DNA from: Diplonema papillatum
Taxonomy: Eukaryota > Euglenozoa > Diplonemea > Diplonemida > Diplonemidae
Assembly: GCA_030068145.1 (NCBI GenBank)
Contig: JAPJBO010000047.1
Coordinates: 62,001-126,000 of the forward strand
Direction of reading: 5' to 3'
Length of the DNA: 64,000 bases
A program made the translations under genes and the position numbers. Below, piece by piece: positions 30,893-41,142 of the stretch (positions within the stretch are counted from its first letter, which is position 1; the number at the start of each line of letters is the position of its first letter). Under the pieces are notes generated by a model. It made no database searches, had not been told where the DNA came from, and saw only the letters and a program-made list of their open reading frames with translations.

Positions 30893-31066
30893 CCGTCGTC
30901 GGGGTTTCTGCCACGAGCGGGGAGATCGTCAACATCAAGGACACGTACACCGACTACCGTTTCAACAGAAGCGTCGACGTGCAAACGGGTGCAAGACAGC
31001 TTGCTCTGCTTCCCCGTCAAACGGGACGCCTCACTGTCGCGGTCATCCAAGCCGTGCACAAGAAAG
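30893..31066 (+). CDS. Orphan exon encoding part of a GAF domain (phosphodiesterase-like)
   Basis: After AACAACAG the frame reads VVGVSATSGEIVNIKDTYTD, YRFNRSVDVQTGARQLALLP and RQTGRLTVAVIQAVHKK, then a donor-like G/GTGGTG. This follows the GAF-domain core seen in cyclic-nucleotide phosphodiesterases (ATTGEIVNIPDAYADPRFN..VD..TG..T, then a strand ending VIQ.VNK). Trypanosomatid PDEB enzymes carry two such domains, which bind cyclic nucleotides. No other exon of such a gene was found within several kb, so this may be one exon of a long gene or a stranded exon. It sits just past the 60-bp array. Confidence 0.55.
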
Positions 31067-31200
31067 GTGGTGTCCAGCCTCAGAAGCTGGAGTTAAAAAG
31101 AGGGTGTCACGCCCGCTATGGGGACGTGTCAGTTAGACTTTGGCGGAGAATGTCCGGCATGGGGAAGGGGGGGGGTGTCTCGGGCCTTATTTTTTGCATA
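31067..31200 (+). repeat. Family E arm and family A head
   Basis: GTCCAGCCTCAGAAGCTGGA with AGGGTGTCACGCCCGC matches one arm of the foldback at 26048-26180; a T run and family A head follow at 31187. Confidence 0.65.
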
Positions 31201-31277
31201 AGCGCCAGCTTGAAAGGAAACACGACAAATCACACAAACACAACAGGTCAAAAGTCCTGAGTGAGAAAACAACACAC
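31187..31277 (-). repeat. Dispersed A-tailed repeat, family A (internally deleted)
   Basis: Head GCATAAGCGCCAGCTTGAAA joins directly to ACACGACAAATCACACAAAC, skipping about 100 bp present in full copies. Confidence 0.8.
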
Positions 31278-31394
31278 GGGATGAAGTGGAGCAGGGGGGT
31301 CGCGGTGGAGGTGGACCCCCAGGTTGGTGGGAAGGAGGGATCAAGACGGGTTTGGTGCGTGTCGGCTGCTCGTTTCCCCGCGTGCATTTACTAC

Positions 31395-31500
31395 CCTGGG
31401 TCATTTTCAGGTAAGGAGTTTTGTGCCAACGCTGCCTACGTCTTTTTTTAGCCTGCACAAGACATTGAAGGGCGACCCGCAAGATTGCTAGCAGTACTAA
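31395..31500 (+). repeat. Dispersed repeat, family D (copy)
   Basis: GTGCCAACGCTGCCTACGTC and GACATTGAAGGGCGACCCGC match 12765-12850 and the reverse complement of 25745-25850. Confidence 0.8.
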
Positions 31501-31536
31501 AAGATAATATGGCGCTTTCTAGCGCTATTTGTGAAG

Positions 31537-31758
31537 CAGGTGACGGGGCTCCAAGTTCCGTCCGCTTTCCATTTTCGTCCGGACAATGGTCGGCTGCGGC
31601 CGATTATCCGGTTAGCAGGGGATGCCGGCGCTTCCGCGGACGCTTACCTGAGATCCCTGTTAGGGGCCCTGGGGCGAGGAGCCGCCGGGAGCGGGACGGC
31701 GCAGTGGGTGCAGGCTTGGTTGGCATCCGCGTCCGCGCCCGTGACTTCGAAGAGCTGA
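31537..31758 (+). CDS. Exon-like reading frame, function unknown
   Basis: After GAAGCAG the frame reads VTGLQVPSAFHFRPDNGRLR, PIIRLAGDAGASADAYLRSL and GAAGSGTAQWVQAWLASAS before a stop. GC-rich and helical in pattern, as in the real exons here. No family was recognised; open frames continue in another phase beyond the stop, so it may be a broken exon. Confidence 0.3.
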   Translation, partial: QVTGLQVPSAFHFRPDNGRLRPIIRLAGDAGASADAYLRSLLGALGRGAAGSGTAQWVQAWLASASAPVTSKS

Positions 31759-31865
31759 TTCGGTCAGTGTCGCCCGCCCACGACGGCCCCTCCCCTCGAC
31801 TACCTGACCGCTCCGCCGACGCCTCACATTCAGACTCGGCGGATTACGCCGCCCGCGCCTGGTGG

Positions 31866-31960
31866 AAGCGAAGAACACATCAGATTGTGTTTGTATTGTA
31901 TTTGCCCCTTACCTCTATACTTCCTCCCTTCCATTCGGAGTCGAAGCAGCTACGTCGGGT
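31866..31960 (-). repeat. Dispersed A-tailed repeat, family A (5' part only)
   Basis: GAAGCGAAGAACACATCAGA to GAAGCAGCTACGTCGGGTG; the head half is missing. Confidence 0.8.
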
Positions 31961-32170
31961 GTTTTTATGGTTTGCCGTGCCGCCATATGTCCGCCACCGG
32001 GATAAAAAGGGGGGGGGGGGGGGGGGGGGAGGGGTCAGCAGTATACTATAGCCTACAGGACAAAGCCATGGTTTGCCATGCCGTCATCTGTTCGCCAAAA
32101 AATATAAAGGTGGGGGAGGTGGGGGTTCTCCGCTATGCCGGCAAGTGTCCGCCAAAGTCTAACTGACACG
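31961..32170 (+). repeat. G-rich tract and three diverged short repeats
   Basis: GGTTTGCCGTGCCGCCATAT, GGTTTGCCATGCCGTCATCT and GCTATGCCGGCAAGTGTCCG head three similar segments; the first ends in a run of about 20 G. Confidence 0.6.
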
Positions 32171-32234
32171 TTCCCTATACAGGGTGTGCATGTACACGAA
32201 TGTCGGGGTGCAGGAAAAATAAACCGCCTCACGC

Positions 32235-32425
32235 GGAGCGCTGGGCTCCATTGTCCTGGTCTCCCGGCGGCAACCGGCGAGCGAAGTGCTCGACGAGATC
32301 ACAGCCGTCGACCGGGGCAACGATACGGGTTGAGCTCGCGGATGTATCGGACCTAGCCTCTGTCCGGTCGCTGTTTGCACGGCTTCAGATGGAGACGGCC
32401 GGTAAGGCGTTCGACGGCACGCGTG
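32235..32425 (+). pseudogene. Relic resembling a polyketide-synthase ketoreductase segment
   Basis: One frame reads GSIVLVSRRQPASEVLDEIT and then stops; a second frame continues TIRVELADVSDLASVRSLFA and RLQMETAG. Joined by eye these match the conserved Rossmann stretch of ketoreductase domains (VLVSRR ... DVSD..SV..L). The change of frame in the middle makes it a broken copy unless an intron intervenes, for which there is no room. It is a short, isolated fragment. Confidence 0.4.
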
Positions 32426-32669
32426 GCCGCTGTCCTCGTTGGGCCCGGTACGGGCGATAAGCTCTTCTTTTTTTTGGGGGGGGGGCACGGCAGGTTAGCT
32501 TTTTGAGCTTGTTGCAAACGTAGGCCCTAGTCGGGCCCATTTCTGATTAGCATGCATTCTTTTTGGACACTTGAGGCCGTGGCAGCTCTCTGCCGCTGCG
32601 AGTTATATACAATATATTACGCGCAGGAAAGCACCCCCAGGGGAGAAAGGAAATAAAAGGAACGAAGTG

Positions 32670-35600
32670 ATGTCGTCGGTCGACGCGAAGACGTTCGACG
32701 CCCGTGTGAAGAGCCTGCGAGAGCACCTACCCGCCGGTGTGGACGGCGTGGTGCTCGTGCGGGGGAAGCACGATGAGACCATGCCCGGGTACCTGACCAC
32801 GTTCTCCCTGCAAGTCTTCCTGACGCAGTCCGAAATGGGGAACACCATCATCCTCATCACGAAGGACAAGGTCCTCATCGCCGGCGGCAAGGGCCCCATC
32901 TCCAAGACCCTCTCCAACCTAAAGGCCTCCGCCCAAACCACGCTGCACCTCACCAACAGCAAAACCGACACCAGCGGCGAGGTGTTCGACGAGCTGGTGA
33001 AGGCGATGGAGGGGAAGCAGATCGGCGTTTGCAAAGAGGACCTCCCCCTCATGAAGAGTCCGTTCTTCGCGGAGAAGTTCATCGACCGCATCAAGGTGCT
33101 CGGGACGCCGGACATCACCGAGGCGATGAATACGATGCTCCGCGTAAAGAACGCTGAGGAGCTCGAAAACCACCGCAAAGCCGCCGCGTTCGCAACGAAC
33201 CTCATGCAGAGGGGCGTCGTCAAGGAGCTGTCGAGCAGCATGGAGGACGAGGACTCACTCCCGCACACGGACGTCGTCGAAAAAATCGAGAACTGGATCG
33301 AGTCGCCGGGGGACCTGAAGGGCTTCACGGGTGACGAGCAGGTGTTCGCGACGTGGGACCCGGTCATCCAGTCCGGAGACTTCCCAGCGGACTTCCCAGG
33401 TAAGTCGGGCGAGGGGAAGATCGAGATGCTCAACATCTCGTCGACGTTCGGCATCCGGTGGGGGCAGTACTGCGCGCTCGTCGGGCGGACGTTCCTCGTG
33501 AACCCGTCTCCGGCGCTCGCGGCGGTGTACGAGGCCCTGCTGAAGGCGCGGCAGACGCTGCTGGCGGGCATGAAGCCCGGCAACAAAGTGAGCGACGTCT
33601 GCAAGCAAACCGCCGACTCCCTCCCCGCGAACCTCAAAACCGGCCTGCACCCAACTCTCGGCTTCGGCACTGGAGTGCACTGGAAGGACGATGCGCTCAC
33701 CCTCCAAGCGACCAGCACCGGCGTCTTCGACGAAGGCAACGTACTCGTCTCCCGCCTTTACCTCCGCGTGACACCGGAGCAGCTTTCCGCCGTCCAAGCC
33801 GAGCTCGACGCGGCGGAGCTGGCGGAAAAGGAGAAGAAGGAGGCGGACGCGCCGAAAAAAGAGGGCGACGAGGCCGAAAAAAAAGACGGCGACGCGCAGA
33901 TGAAGGACGCGGAGACCGGCAAGCCGGCCGACGCGAAGAAGAAGAAGAAGGAAGTCGAGAAAAAATCGGTCGTCCTCGTGTTAGTCGACACGATTGCTTG
34001 CGGACCCGGAGAGAAGTCCGAGGTGCTGACGGAAGGAGCCAAGGTCGACAGCAAACACGCGATCTGGGAGGAGGAAGACGAAGACGAAGAAGAAGACGAG
34101 AGCGAAGAGTCCGTCCAAGAGGCCGAGCCGGTCAACACGAAGTCGTCGATGTGGGGCACCAGGCAAAAGGAGATCCTCCTCGCGAACCGCGAAGCGTACC
34201 GCAAGATGTCCGCCGCCCAGAAGAAAGCCAGAAGCAAGCCGGAGGACCACTCCCTCATCGGCCAACTCGCGAAGGGGAACATCGCCGGGCTGCCGGAGCG
34301 AAACTACAAGTCGAACAAACTCGAAATCGACACGAGCAACCAGTTCATCTTCGCCCCCATCTACGGCAAGCAGATCCCCATTCACATCGCGTGCGTCTCG
34401 TCGGTCAAGACAGAGAAATCGGTATGCCGCGACCCATCTTTCCGGCCGCCCGATGCTGGTTGCGCAGATCCAGTCACAGAAGCATTCCACTCCATTTCCA
34501 AGTCAGTCACAGAAGCATTCCACTTCATTTCCAAGTCAGTCACAGAAGCATTCCACTCCATTTCCAAGTCAGTCACAGAAGCATTCCACTCCATTTCCAA
34601 GTCAGTCACAGAAGCATTCCACTTCATTTCCAAGTCAGTCACAGAAGCATTCCACTCCATTTCCAAGTCAGTCACAGAAGCATTCCACTCCATTTCCAAG
34701 TCAGTCACAGAAGCATTCCACTTCATTTCCAAGTCAGTCACAGAAGCATTCCACTCCATTTCCAAGTCAGTCACAGAAGCATTCCACTCCATTTCCAAGT
34801 CAGTCACAGAAGCATTCCACTTCATTTCCAAGTCAGTCACAGAAGCATTCCACTCCATTTCCAAGTCAGTCACAGAAGCATTCCACTCCATTTCCAAGTC
34901 AGTCACAGAAGCATTCCACTCCATTTCCAAGTCAGTCACAGAAGCATTCCACTCCATTTCCAAGTCAGTCACAGAAGCATTCCACTCCATTTCCAAGTCA
35001 GTCACAGAAGCATTCCACTCCATTTCCAAGTCAGTCACAGAAGCATTCCACTCCATTTCCAAGTCAGTCACAGAAGCATTCCACTCCATTTCCAAGTCAG
35101 TCACAGAAGCATTCCACTCCATTTCCAAGTCAGTCACAGAAGCATTCCACTCCATTTCCAAGTCAGTCACAGAAGCATTCCACTCCATTTCCAAGTCAGT
35201 CACAGAAGCATTCCACTCCATTTCCAAGTCAGTCACAGAAGCATTCCACTCCATTTCCAAGTCAGTCACAGAAGCATTCCACTTCATTTCCAAGTCAGTC
35301 ACAGAAGCATTCCACTCCATTTCCAAGTCAGTCACAGAAGCATTCCACTCCATTTCCAAGTCAGTCACAGAAGCATTCCACTCCATTTCCAAGTCAGTCA
35401 CAGAAGCATTCCACTCCATTTCCAAGTCAGTCACAGAAGCATTCCACTCCATTTCCAAGTCAGTCACAGAAGCATTCCACTCCATTTCCAAGTCAGTCAC
35501 AGAAGCATTCCACTCCATTTCCAAGTCAGTCACAGAAGCATTCCACTCCATTTCCAAGTCAGTCACAGAAGCATTCCACTTCATTTCCAAGTCAGTCACA

Positions 35601-38600
35601 GAAGCATTCCACTCCATTTCCAAGTCAGTCACAGAAGCATTCCACTCCATTTCCAAGTCAGTCACAGAAGCATTCCACTTCATTTCCAAGTCAGTCACAG
35701 AAGCATTCCACTCCATTTCCAAGTCAGTCACAGAAGCATTCCACTCCATTTCCAAGTCAGTCACAGAAGCATTCCACTCCATTTCCAAGTCAGTCACAGA
35801 AGCATTCCACTCCATTTCCAAGTCAGTCACAGAAGCATTCCACTCCATTTCCAAGTCAGTCACAGAAGCATTCCACTCCATTTCCAAGTCAGTCACAGAA
35901 GCATTCCACTCCATTTCCAAGTCAGTCACAGAAGCATTCCACTCCATTTCCAAGTCAGTCACAGAAGCATTCCACTTCATTTCCAAGTCAGTCACAGAAG
36001 CATTCCACTTCATTTCCAAGTCAGTCACAGAAGCATTCCACTCCATTCCCAAGTCAGTCACAGAAGCATTCCACTCCATTTCCAAGTCAGTCACAGAAGC
36101 ATTCCACTCCATTCCCAAGTCAGTCACGCATTCCACTCCATTTCCAAGTCACGCTGTGGCGCAGAAGTTGTTTCAGCCCATTTCTGTGTCAACCCCGTCA
36201 GAAGTACTTCAGCCCGCTCACAAGTCAGCCACACCGCGTCAGAAGTATTTCAACCCGTTCGCAAGTCAGTCACACCACATCAGGAGTATTTTATTCCATT
36301 TTGCAAGTCACACTGTGCCGCAGAAGTATTTCAGCCCGTTTCTATGTCAGAAGCATTTCCCCCCCATACAAGTCAGCCACACCGCGCCAGAAGTGTTTCA
36401 CTCCATTTACAAGCCACTGTCGCCATGTCACCCCATTTACGACGAACACACAGGGATCCGCCTTCATCCACAAGCTGATGTTCAAAACTACGACGCTGGA
36501 GCATTACAAGACCCACCCCGACCTCGGCTGGATACGCGAGCTATCGTTTAAGTCCCACGACGAGTACAAGCTCGAGATGGCGAACATCAAGACCATCATG
36601 TCGATGATCAAGAAAAGGGACCTGTCCGGCAAGGAAGAAGCCGTCGTCGAGCAGAACGGCCTGCAGAAGACCACCACCGCCAGCATCCCGAAGCTGAAGA
36701 AGGTGAACGCCAGGATCAAGGGGAAGGCGAAGCCCACGGGCGATTTCGAAGCGCACGAGAACGGCTTCAGGTGTGCCCTCCTCACAGAACCGAACCAGAC
36801 TAACGTTGCCGTCCTGTCTGCAGCCACTCAGGTTCCGCGCTGACGATGGTCCGTTCAGTGCGTCCGTGGCCTTAAGGACCGAAAACTGAGCCAGCCCACC
36901 CTAGTTCCTGGAACTTCATCCAATTGCCTGTCAATCACAGTCTACCAGCAGTTTACCAGCGCGTAGTGACTAATGTAAGGCCATCGCTACAGATATTCTG
37001 CATTCTAACCTCAACTAGCATCGTCCATCAGCAGTCTATCAGCATCTATCACTTAGTTTAACGCGTATATCTTCAACAACTAAGGTGTGAGAGTTATACT
37101 CGAGCAACCTGTTCTTCTGAAGCCTTTGAAGTGTGAACCTCACGAGATTAGACTGTACGTTTGTTGCATTAGTGTGATTGTCAGGCCTTCGACTACCCTG
37201 AGCAACGCACTATGCACACTCCGTGTCTACACTGTCGATACGTATCTGGACTAGACGATTTTGGAAATCGTCGGTCGCTCTCATCCGAGATCCATTGATC
37301 GAACCCCATCAATTTTTATCAGATCTTGCGGTTCAGATCCAGAAGTTTAAGTGTACGCGTGTTTGCGCAAACGTGAATCGTCGGCCGCACGGAACCTGTG
37401 CGAGCAACGACACAATATCCCCACCGCAGATTTATCAGCCCCGCGATCGGCAAGCCGGTCGACATCCTGTACAGCAACGTCAAGCACATGATCGCGTGCC
37501 CGTACACGCCGAAGCACGAGCGGTCAGCGGCTGTGCACTTGCGGCTGCACAGCCCGATCGAGGTGATGAAGACGCGGCTGAAGGACTTCCAGGTCTGGAC
37601 GGAGGTTCTGGACACGGGCGACAACTTCGACACCCGTAAGTCGGACAAAGAGGAGGAGCTCGACGACGAGCGGCAGCAGCGGATCATCGACGCGATCAAC
37701 AAGGAGTTCGTCCGATTCGTGAAGGTCATGGCCGGCAAGCTGCCGCGCGGGTCGATCGAGATCCCGTTCCCGGACGGGTACTTCGAAGGTCTCGCCGGCA
37801 GTGACCTCGGGGCCATCTCGTCCACGCAGAAGACCCTTTGCTCGGTGCTCGACACGACCGGGTTCTTCGTGCTGACCATGCAAGATGTCGAAGTCGCTGT
37901 TTTCGAAAGAGTCGTGCAAGGTGTGCGTATAAGTCGAACTTTGAGTGCGTGAACCCCTCCGAAGAAAGGTCCATCACACTAGTTCCAGGCTACTTAGCCC
38001 GGGTCTCTTGGTCGCCTGGTCTTGCGTCTTGCTGGTCCGTCCGGGCTGGTCGCTTCGCGCTTCCCCTTCGTCTTACAAGTTGCAGTGTCCTTTGGCTCGT
38101 GCGTGCCGATCCCCCGTCATCCGGTACCCACGGGTAAACGGCACGAGAGGCGCGTCTGCGGATTGGCTGCGCGAAGCTGAACTAGTAGGAGTAGGAGCCC
38201 AGGAACATTCAATTATTCGCACAACGCAAACCTCGGCATCGTCCAAGAACCGAAGCGTTTGCCCCGGCCCACGTCACCACAAATGGCCAATAGCGCGGCT
38301 TGCAGGACCTGAGTTTTAGCTGAGTCGGTCCGTCCCTATCTCTTGAACCTGCTTCGAAGTGCCTGCCGCTGTTTATCACAGTGAATCACGGTCCACCGCG
38401 GTCTATCAGGTCCATCCCTAGTCCCTAGAGCTGCATCGAATTGCCCGGTGCTGTATTCTTCGGTCTATCACGGTGCAGATTATCGCCACAGATTCTTTGC
38501 ATTCTAACCCAAACTATGACGGTCTATCAAGAGGGGATGGACCGGCTCAGCCGCCCTCAGACCCCACGAAAGCTGAAATCGTCTGCAGAATACCACGTTC

Positions 38601-39753
38601 GGGTTTTGTTCTCGACACGAAAAGACTGTACCTTCGCCTGCTTGAGCTCGTTGCTCAGCGCCGCCTTGTCGTCCTCGAGCTGGATGGCCCGGGGTTTCTC
38701 GGCGGACACGTGGTCGCTCAAAGCGAAGCGTTCCTTGTGCAAGTGTCCCATCTCAGCGACCTTCGAAGCGAGCGCGGTGGCGCCGCCGTCGAGCTTCAGC
38801 TTCGAGGCAAACATCATTCATCTCGTTCCAAACCGGAACTCGGGTTTAGAGTCTCGGCAAAATGATTCCATTGCGGAACAGCGATCACCAAAGCTGGCTC
38901 GTCGTTCGTGGGAGAAATAGGGCTCCGAATCCACGTGAGGCCATGCCCCAAATCTGAAACGGTAGCAGACCCAGTTTCACTTGAGCGCCCTTTCCCGGCG
39001 AGCTGCAAGGGAACTTAACTAAAAGAGTGCCGACACTACTCTTTCCACACGAATTCACAAAGTCCAACTCCTTGTAAAAGATGTCACGGGATAAGCCGGC
39101 AGCCGCTGCTCAACGGCTGATCCATGTGGTTCGTGTACTCAAAAGTACCCAGTGCTCAACGGCTGATCCATGTGGTTCATGTACTCAAAAGTACCCAATG
39201 CTCGACGGCTGATCCATGTGGTTCAAGTACTCAAAAGTACCCAATGCTCAACGGCTGATCCATGTGGTTCATGTACTCAAAAGTACCCAATGCTCAACGG
39301 CTGATCCATGTGGTTCATGTACTCAAAAGTACCCAGTGCTCAACGGCTTGATCACGTGGGCGGCCTTGAGATTATCCCCATCATCTTGTTATTGACCATA
39401 CTTCAACCATCTGGTTCACCGTGTTTGCTCGTTCGTTGAGGTTTGCGGCCCAGCACGGAGTATCGGGAAGCCCCTTGACGTGCGTATATATGGCGTGTCT
39501 AAACACTTTGCGATGTGCCGTAGTAGTAATGTGACCGCAGATTCACTTCACATCACCTTGACCAGAGCGCGCTCATATTCTTACAGTACTCGCCCCGCAT
39601 TACCACCATCCAAACTATTTCACAGGACAAATTAACTTTGACGCCGTGTTCGTCATGAAGGACTACCGATCCCCTGTTCAGACCATCACCAACATCCCGC
39701 AAATCTACCTCAACAAGATCAAGGACATGATGTGCAATGTCTACAACACGAAG
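32670..39753 (+). CDS. SPT16: FACT complex subunit SPT16, four exons visible, 3' end beyond
   Basis: Histone chaperone that moves H2A-H2B during transcription and replication. Exons: 32670-34421, 36454-36770, 37430-37920, 39626-39753; they join in frame to 896 residues. Exon 1 has the aminopeptidase-like N-lobe (GVVLVRGKHDETMPGYLTTF, WDPVIQSGDF) and the pita-bread fold lacking catalytic residues, with an unusual Lys/Glu-rich insert (about 390-435) and the acidic linker (EEEDEDEEEDESEE). Exon 2 carries SAFIHKLMFK, WIRELSFKS and FEAHENGFR; exon 3 the PH-like middle domain (VDILYSNVKHMIACPYTPKH, NKEFVRFVKVMAGKLPRGS, DVEVAVFERVVQ); exon 4 QINFDAVFVMKDYRSPVQTI. Donors are GTATGC, GTGTGC, GTGTGC and GTCTGC. 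The last roughly 130 residues (LNW/GGW region and acidic tail) were not found before the transposon at 40.9 kb. ATG 32670 matches the usual start. Confidence 0.9.
34468..36130 (+). repeat. 33-bp minisatellite filling SPT16 intron 1, about 50 copies
   Basis: Unit AGTCAGTCACAGAAGCATTC plus CACTCCATTTCCA, almost invariant except for C/T at one site (CACTCC or CACTTC). The array lies between donor GTATGC (34422) and acceptor CACAG (36453). All frames are open because 33 is a multiple of three; the exon-1 frame reads SKSVTEAFHSI without end, but it does not meet exon 2 in phase, so this is intron. Decayed relatives of the unit continue to about 36430. Confidence 0.9.
36778..36885 (+). repeat. Dispersed repeat, family C (copy 2, diverged)
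   Basis: GCCGTCCTGTCTGCAGCCAC and CTCAGGTTCCGCGCTGACGA match 1-190 and 49866-50050. It begins 8 bp after the SPT16 exon 2 donor. Confidence 0.75.
36886..37429. other. SPT16 intron 2, remainder
   Basis: Contains a diverged 45-bp module (about 36983-37020, TCTGCATTCTAACCTCAACT) and short copies of TCTATCA-type sequence. Otherwise nothing recognisable before the acceptor CCACCGCAG. Confidence 0.5.
38335..38560 (+). repeat. Copy of the 460-bp spacer repeat with a 45-bp insertion
   Basis: Matches the spacer at 15150-15300 and 15630-15780 (GTGCCTGCCGCTGTTTATCA, GGTGCTGTATTCTTCGGTCT, AAGAGGGGATGGACCGGCTC). It is interrupted at 38474-38518 by the 45-bp module. Lies in SPT16 intron 3. Confidence 0.8.
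38474..38518 (-). mobile_element. 45-bp module insertion with 4-bp target duplication
   Basis: Compared with the uninterrupted spacer at 15735-15770, 45 bases beginning TGCAGATTATCGCCACAGAT and ending CCCAAACTATG are inserted, and ACGG is present on both sides (38470-38473, 38519-38522) but once in the empty site. Related modules lie at 5966-6011, 6340-6386 (opposite orientation) and about 36983-37020. Confidence 0.65.
38640..38817 (-). CDS. Orphan coiled-coil exon (minus strand) inside SPT16 intron 3
   Basis: The minus strand reads FASKLKLDGGATALASKVAE, MGHLHKERFALSDHVSAEKP and IQLEDDKAALSNELKQAK, then a donor-like AAG/GTACAG. It is GC-rich, with heptad-like Leu spacing. An in-frame ATG pair lies at its start (38812-38817). 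It is antisense to SPT16, with no partner exons found; it may belong to a nested gene or be a stranded exon. Confidence 0.4.
39107..39345 (+). repeat. 46-bp tandem repeat, five copies
   Basis: Unit GCTCAACGGCTGATCCATGT followed by GGTTCATGTACTCAAAAGTA and CCCAAT. Each unit contains the small inverted repeat GTACT-CAAA-AGTAC. The start of the array joins the family G sequence GTCACGGGATAAGCCGGCAG (39079-39098). Confidence 0.9.
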
Positions 39754-39754
39754 G

Positions 39755-40380
39755 TCTGCCGCCGCTTTGCTTATTTCCTCGTCATTTGGCACCCTGCAGT
39801 CCGAGAGTGCCATCCCCTCCGCAGCTGCACGTTGCAGATTTTCTTCGGCTATAATTTAGCCCAGTCTCACTCGGACACCTTACGCCAGCTCTCGGTTCAT
39901 CCCGCGTCGCAGTCCCGCTTGCCAGAAGTGGCCCACTTAGTAGTACCAGGACTCTACCTCTTCCCTCGTACTCTTACGACACTCAGAGCACAAAGGATAT
40001 CTTTCCATAACGACGAAGGTCACCCGGAGACTTTAAACCCCCGGAGTTTCAAGCGAACTTTCACTCTAAAAAGAGTGTGGGCAACCTGGCTGTAGTATGA
40101 GTAAAAGTGTAGCCCAATACGGTAGAGCTTTCCCCCTCAATCCCCTCCCACTGACACCACACAAACACAAAACGTCGAAAGACACCAATCTGTACGCCCC
40201 TACGGGATCGTCGGAAACACAAAAAGCTCCGTCCATCACTGCACTATACATGCAGAGCCAATCAGCAGATTACCAGCGAGTCCAAGTAACTTGAACCTCT
40301 GACCAACATTCAATAAGAGCGCCGTCACAGGCGGCTGACTGCGTAAGTGTCGCAGGAGACACAAAAGCAGTGCTCGCGCT
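39755..40380. other. Possible SPT16 intron 4 with repeats
   Basis: 39860-39990 matches 59690-59785 (CAGCTCTCGG, TACCAGAAGTGGCC-like sequence), and a module M copy lies at 40010-40075. No SPT16 exon encoding the missing C-terminus was found. Confidence 0.5.
40010..40075 (+). repeat. Module M copy
   Basis: GACGAAGGTCACCCGGAGAC and GGAGTTTCAAGCGAACTTTC then ACTCTAAAAAG; almost the same as 13149-13212. Confidence 0.8.
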
Positions 40381-40384
40381 AAGG

Positions 40385-40455
40385 AAAAAGCGGCCGATTT
40401 CAGCCGGAAAAAAAACTGACCGGCTGAAAATCAGCCAGCCGGTTTTCGGAAGGTC
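40385..40455. repeat. GC-rich palindromic repeat
   Basis: AAAGCGGCCGATTTCAGCCG and CCGGCTGAAAATCAGCCAGC form nested inverted repeats. The reverse complement of the first arm recurs at about 61735-61765 (CGGCCGAAATCGGCCGCC). Confidence 0.7.
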
Positions 40456-40983
40456 TGCCGACCAACAAGGGGTTTGCGACAACATCTCCGCCCGGTCGGT
40501 GCAAGCTGATTCCGCCCCATGGGCGGCATAGCCAAAGTTACACTGTTGCAAGTCGGCTGATTTTGTGCGAGTCTGCTGGAAGAAGAAAGAAGAAGAAAAA
40601 GAAAAAGAAAAAGAAAAAAGGCCGCCTGGTCCAGGAACGTGACGGTCAACCACAGCTTGCAAAGCTTGAGTCGGAGGCAGCCCAGTGCCACAACCCCCGT
40701 CCGCTCTGCCCTGCGGCTGACCGTCTCGACGAGCTTGTGTTCAGCGCGGGCGCCAAGCCCCAAGGTGCGCCAAGCCTTGATGCGTGGCTCTGCAGTACCG
40801 CCGAACACGTGAAGCTTGGCTCCCGTGTAGCAGGCTTTCCCTGGTACCCAAGTCTGCCGGTAAAAACAGTGATTTATATATGGGTCTGGGGCTCGGGGCC
40901 ACCCCGAGCGCGAAAAAAAAAAAATTGCCTTAATTTTGGGCTGGGGGTTGGGGTAGGGCCGGGTCACTACCAACCGGGATCAG

Positions 40984-41050
40984 CGGGGGTGAGGGACGAA
41001 GCCATGGCGAAGCCATGGCGAAGTCATGGCGAAAGCCATGGCGAAGCCAT
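40984..41050 (+). repeat. 11-bp tandem repeat
   Basis: About five units of GAAGCCATGGC-type sequence lie just before the satellite. Confidence 0.85.
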
Positions 41051-41142
41051 GGGGGCAGGAAGAGTAAAACGGAGGCGGGGAAAGAGGAGGCAGGAGGGCC
41101 AGGGGCGGAGGGCCAAAGGGGGTGGTGGGAGGCGAGACGTTG

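Noticed and set aside
27254-31136. Three overlapping plus-strand frames of over 1100 codons across the 60-bp array
   Set aside because: All three frames are equally open only because the unit is 60 bp without stops. There is no start context, domain or frame preference.
34382-36136. 584-codon minus-strand frame over the 33-bp array
   Set aside because: Same effect: a stop-free repeat whose length is a multiple of three, inside an SPT16 intron.
39107-39345. Possible CRISPR-like array of regularly spaced repeats
   Set aside because: The whole 46-bp unit repeats with no unique spacers, and the setting is a eukaryotic intron. The same holds for every tandem array here.
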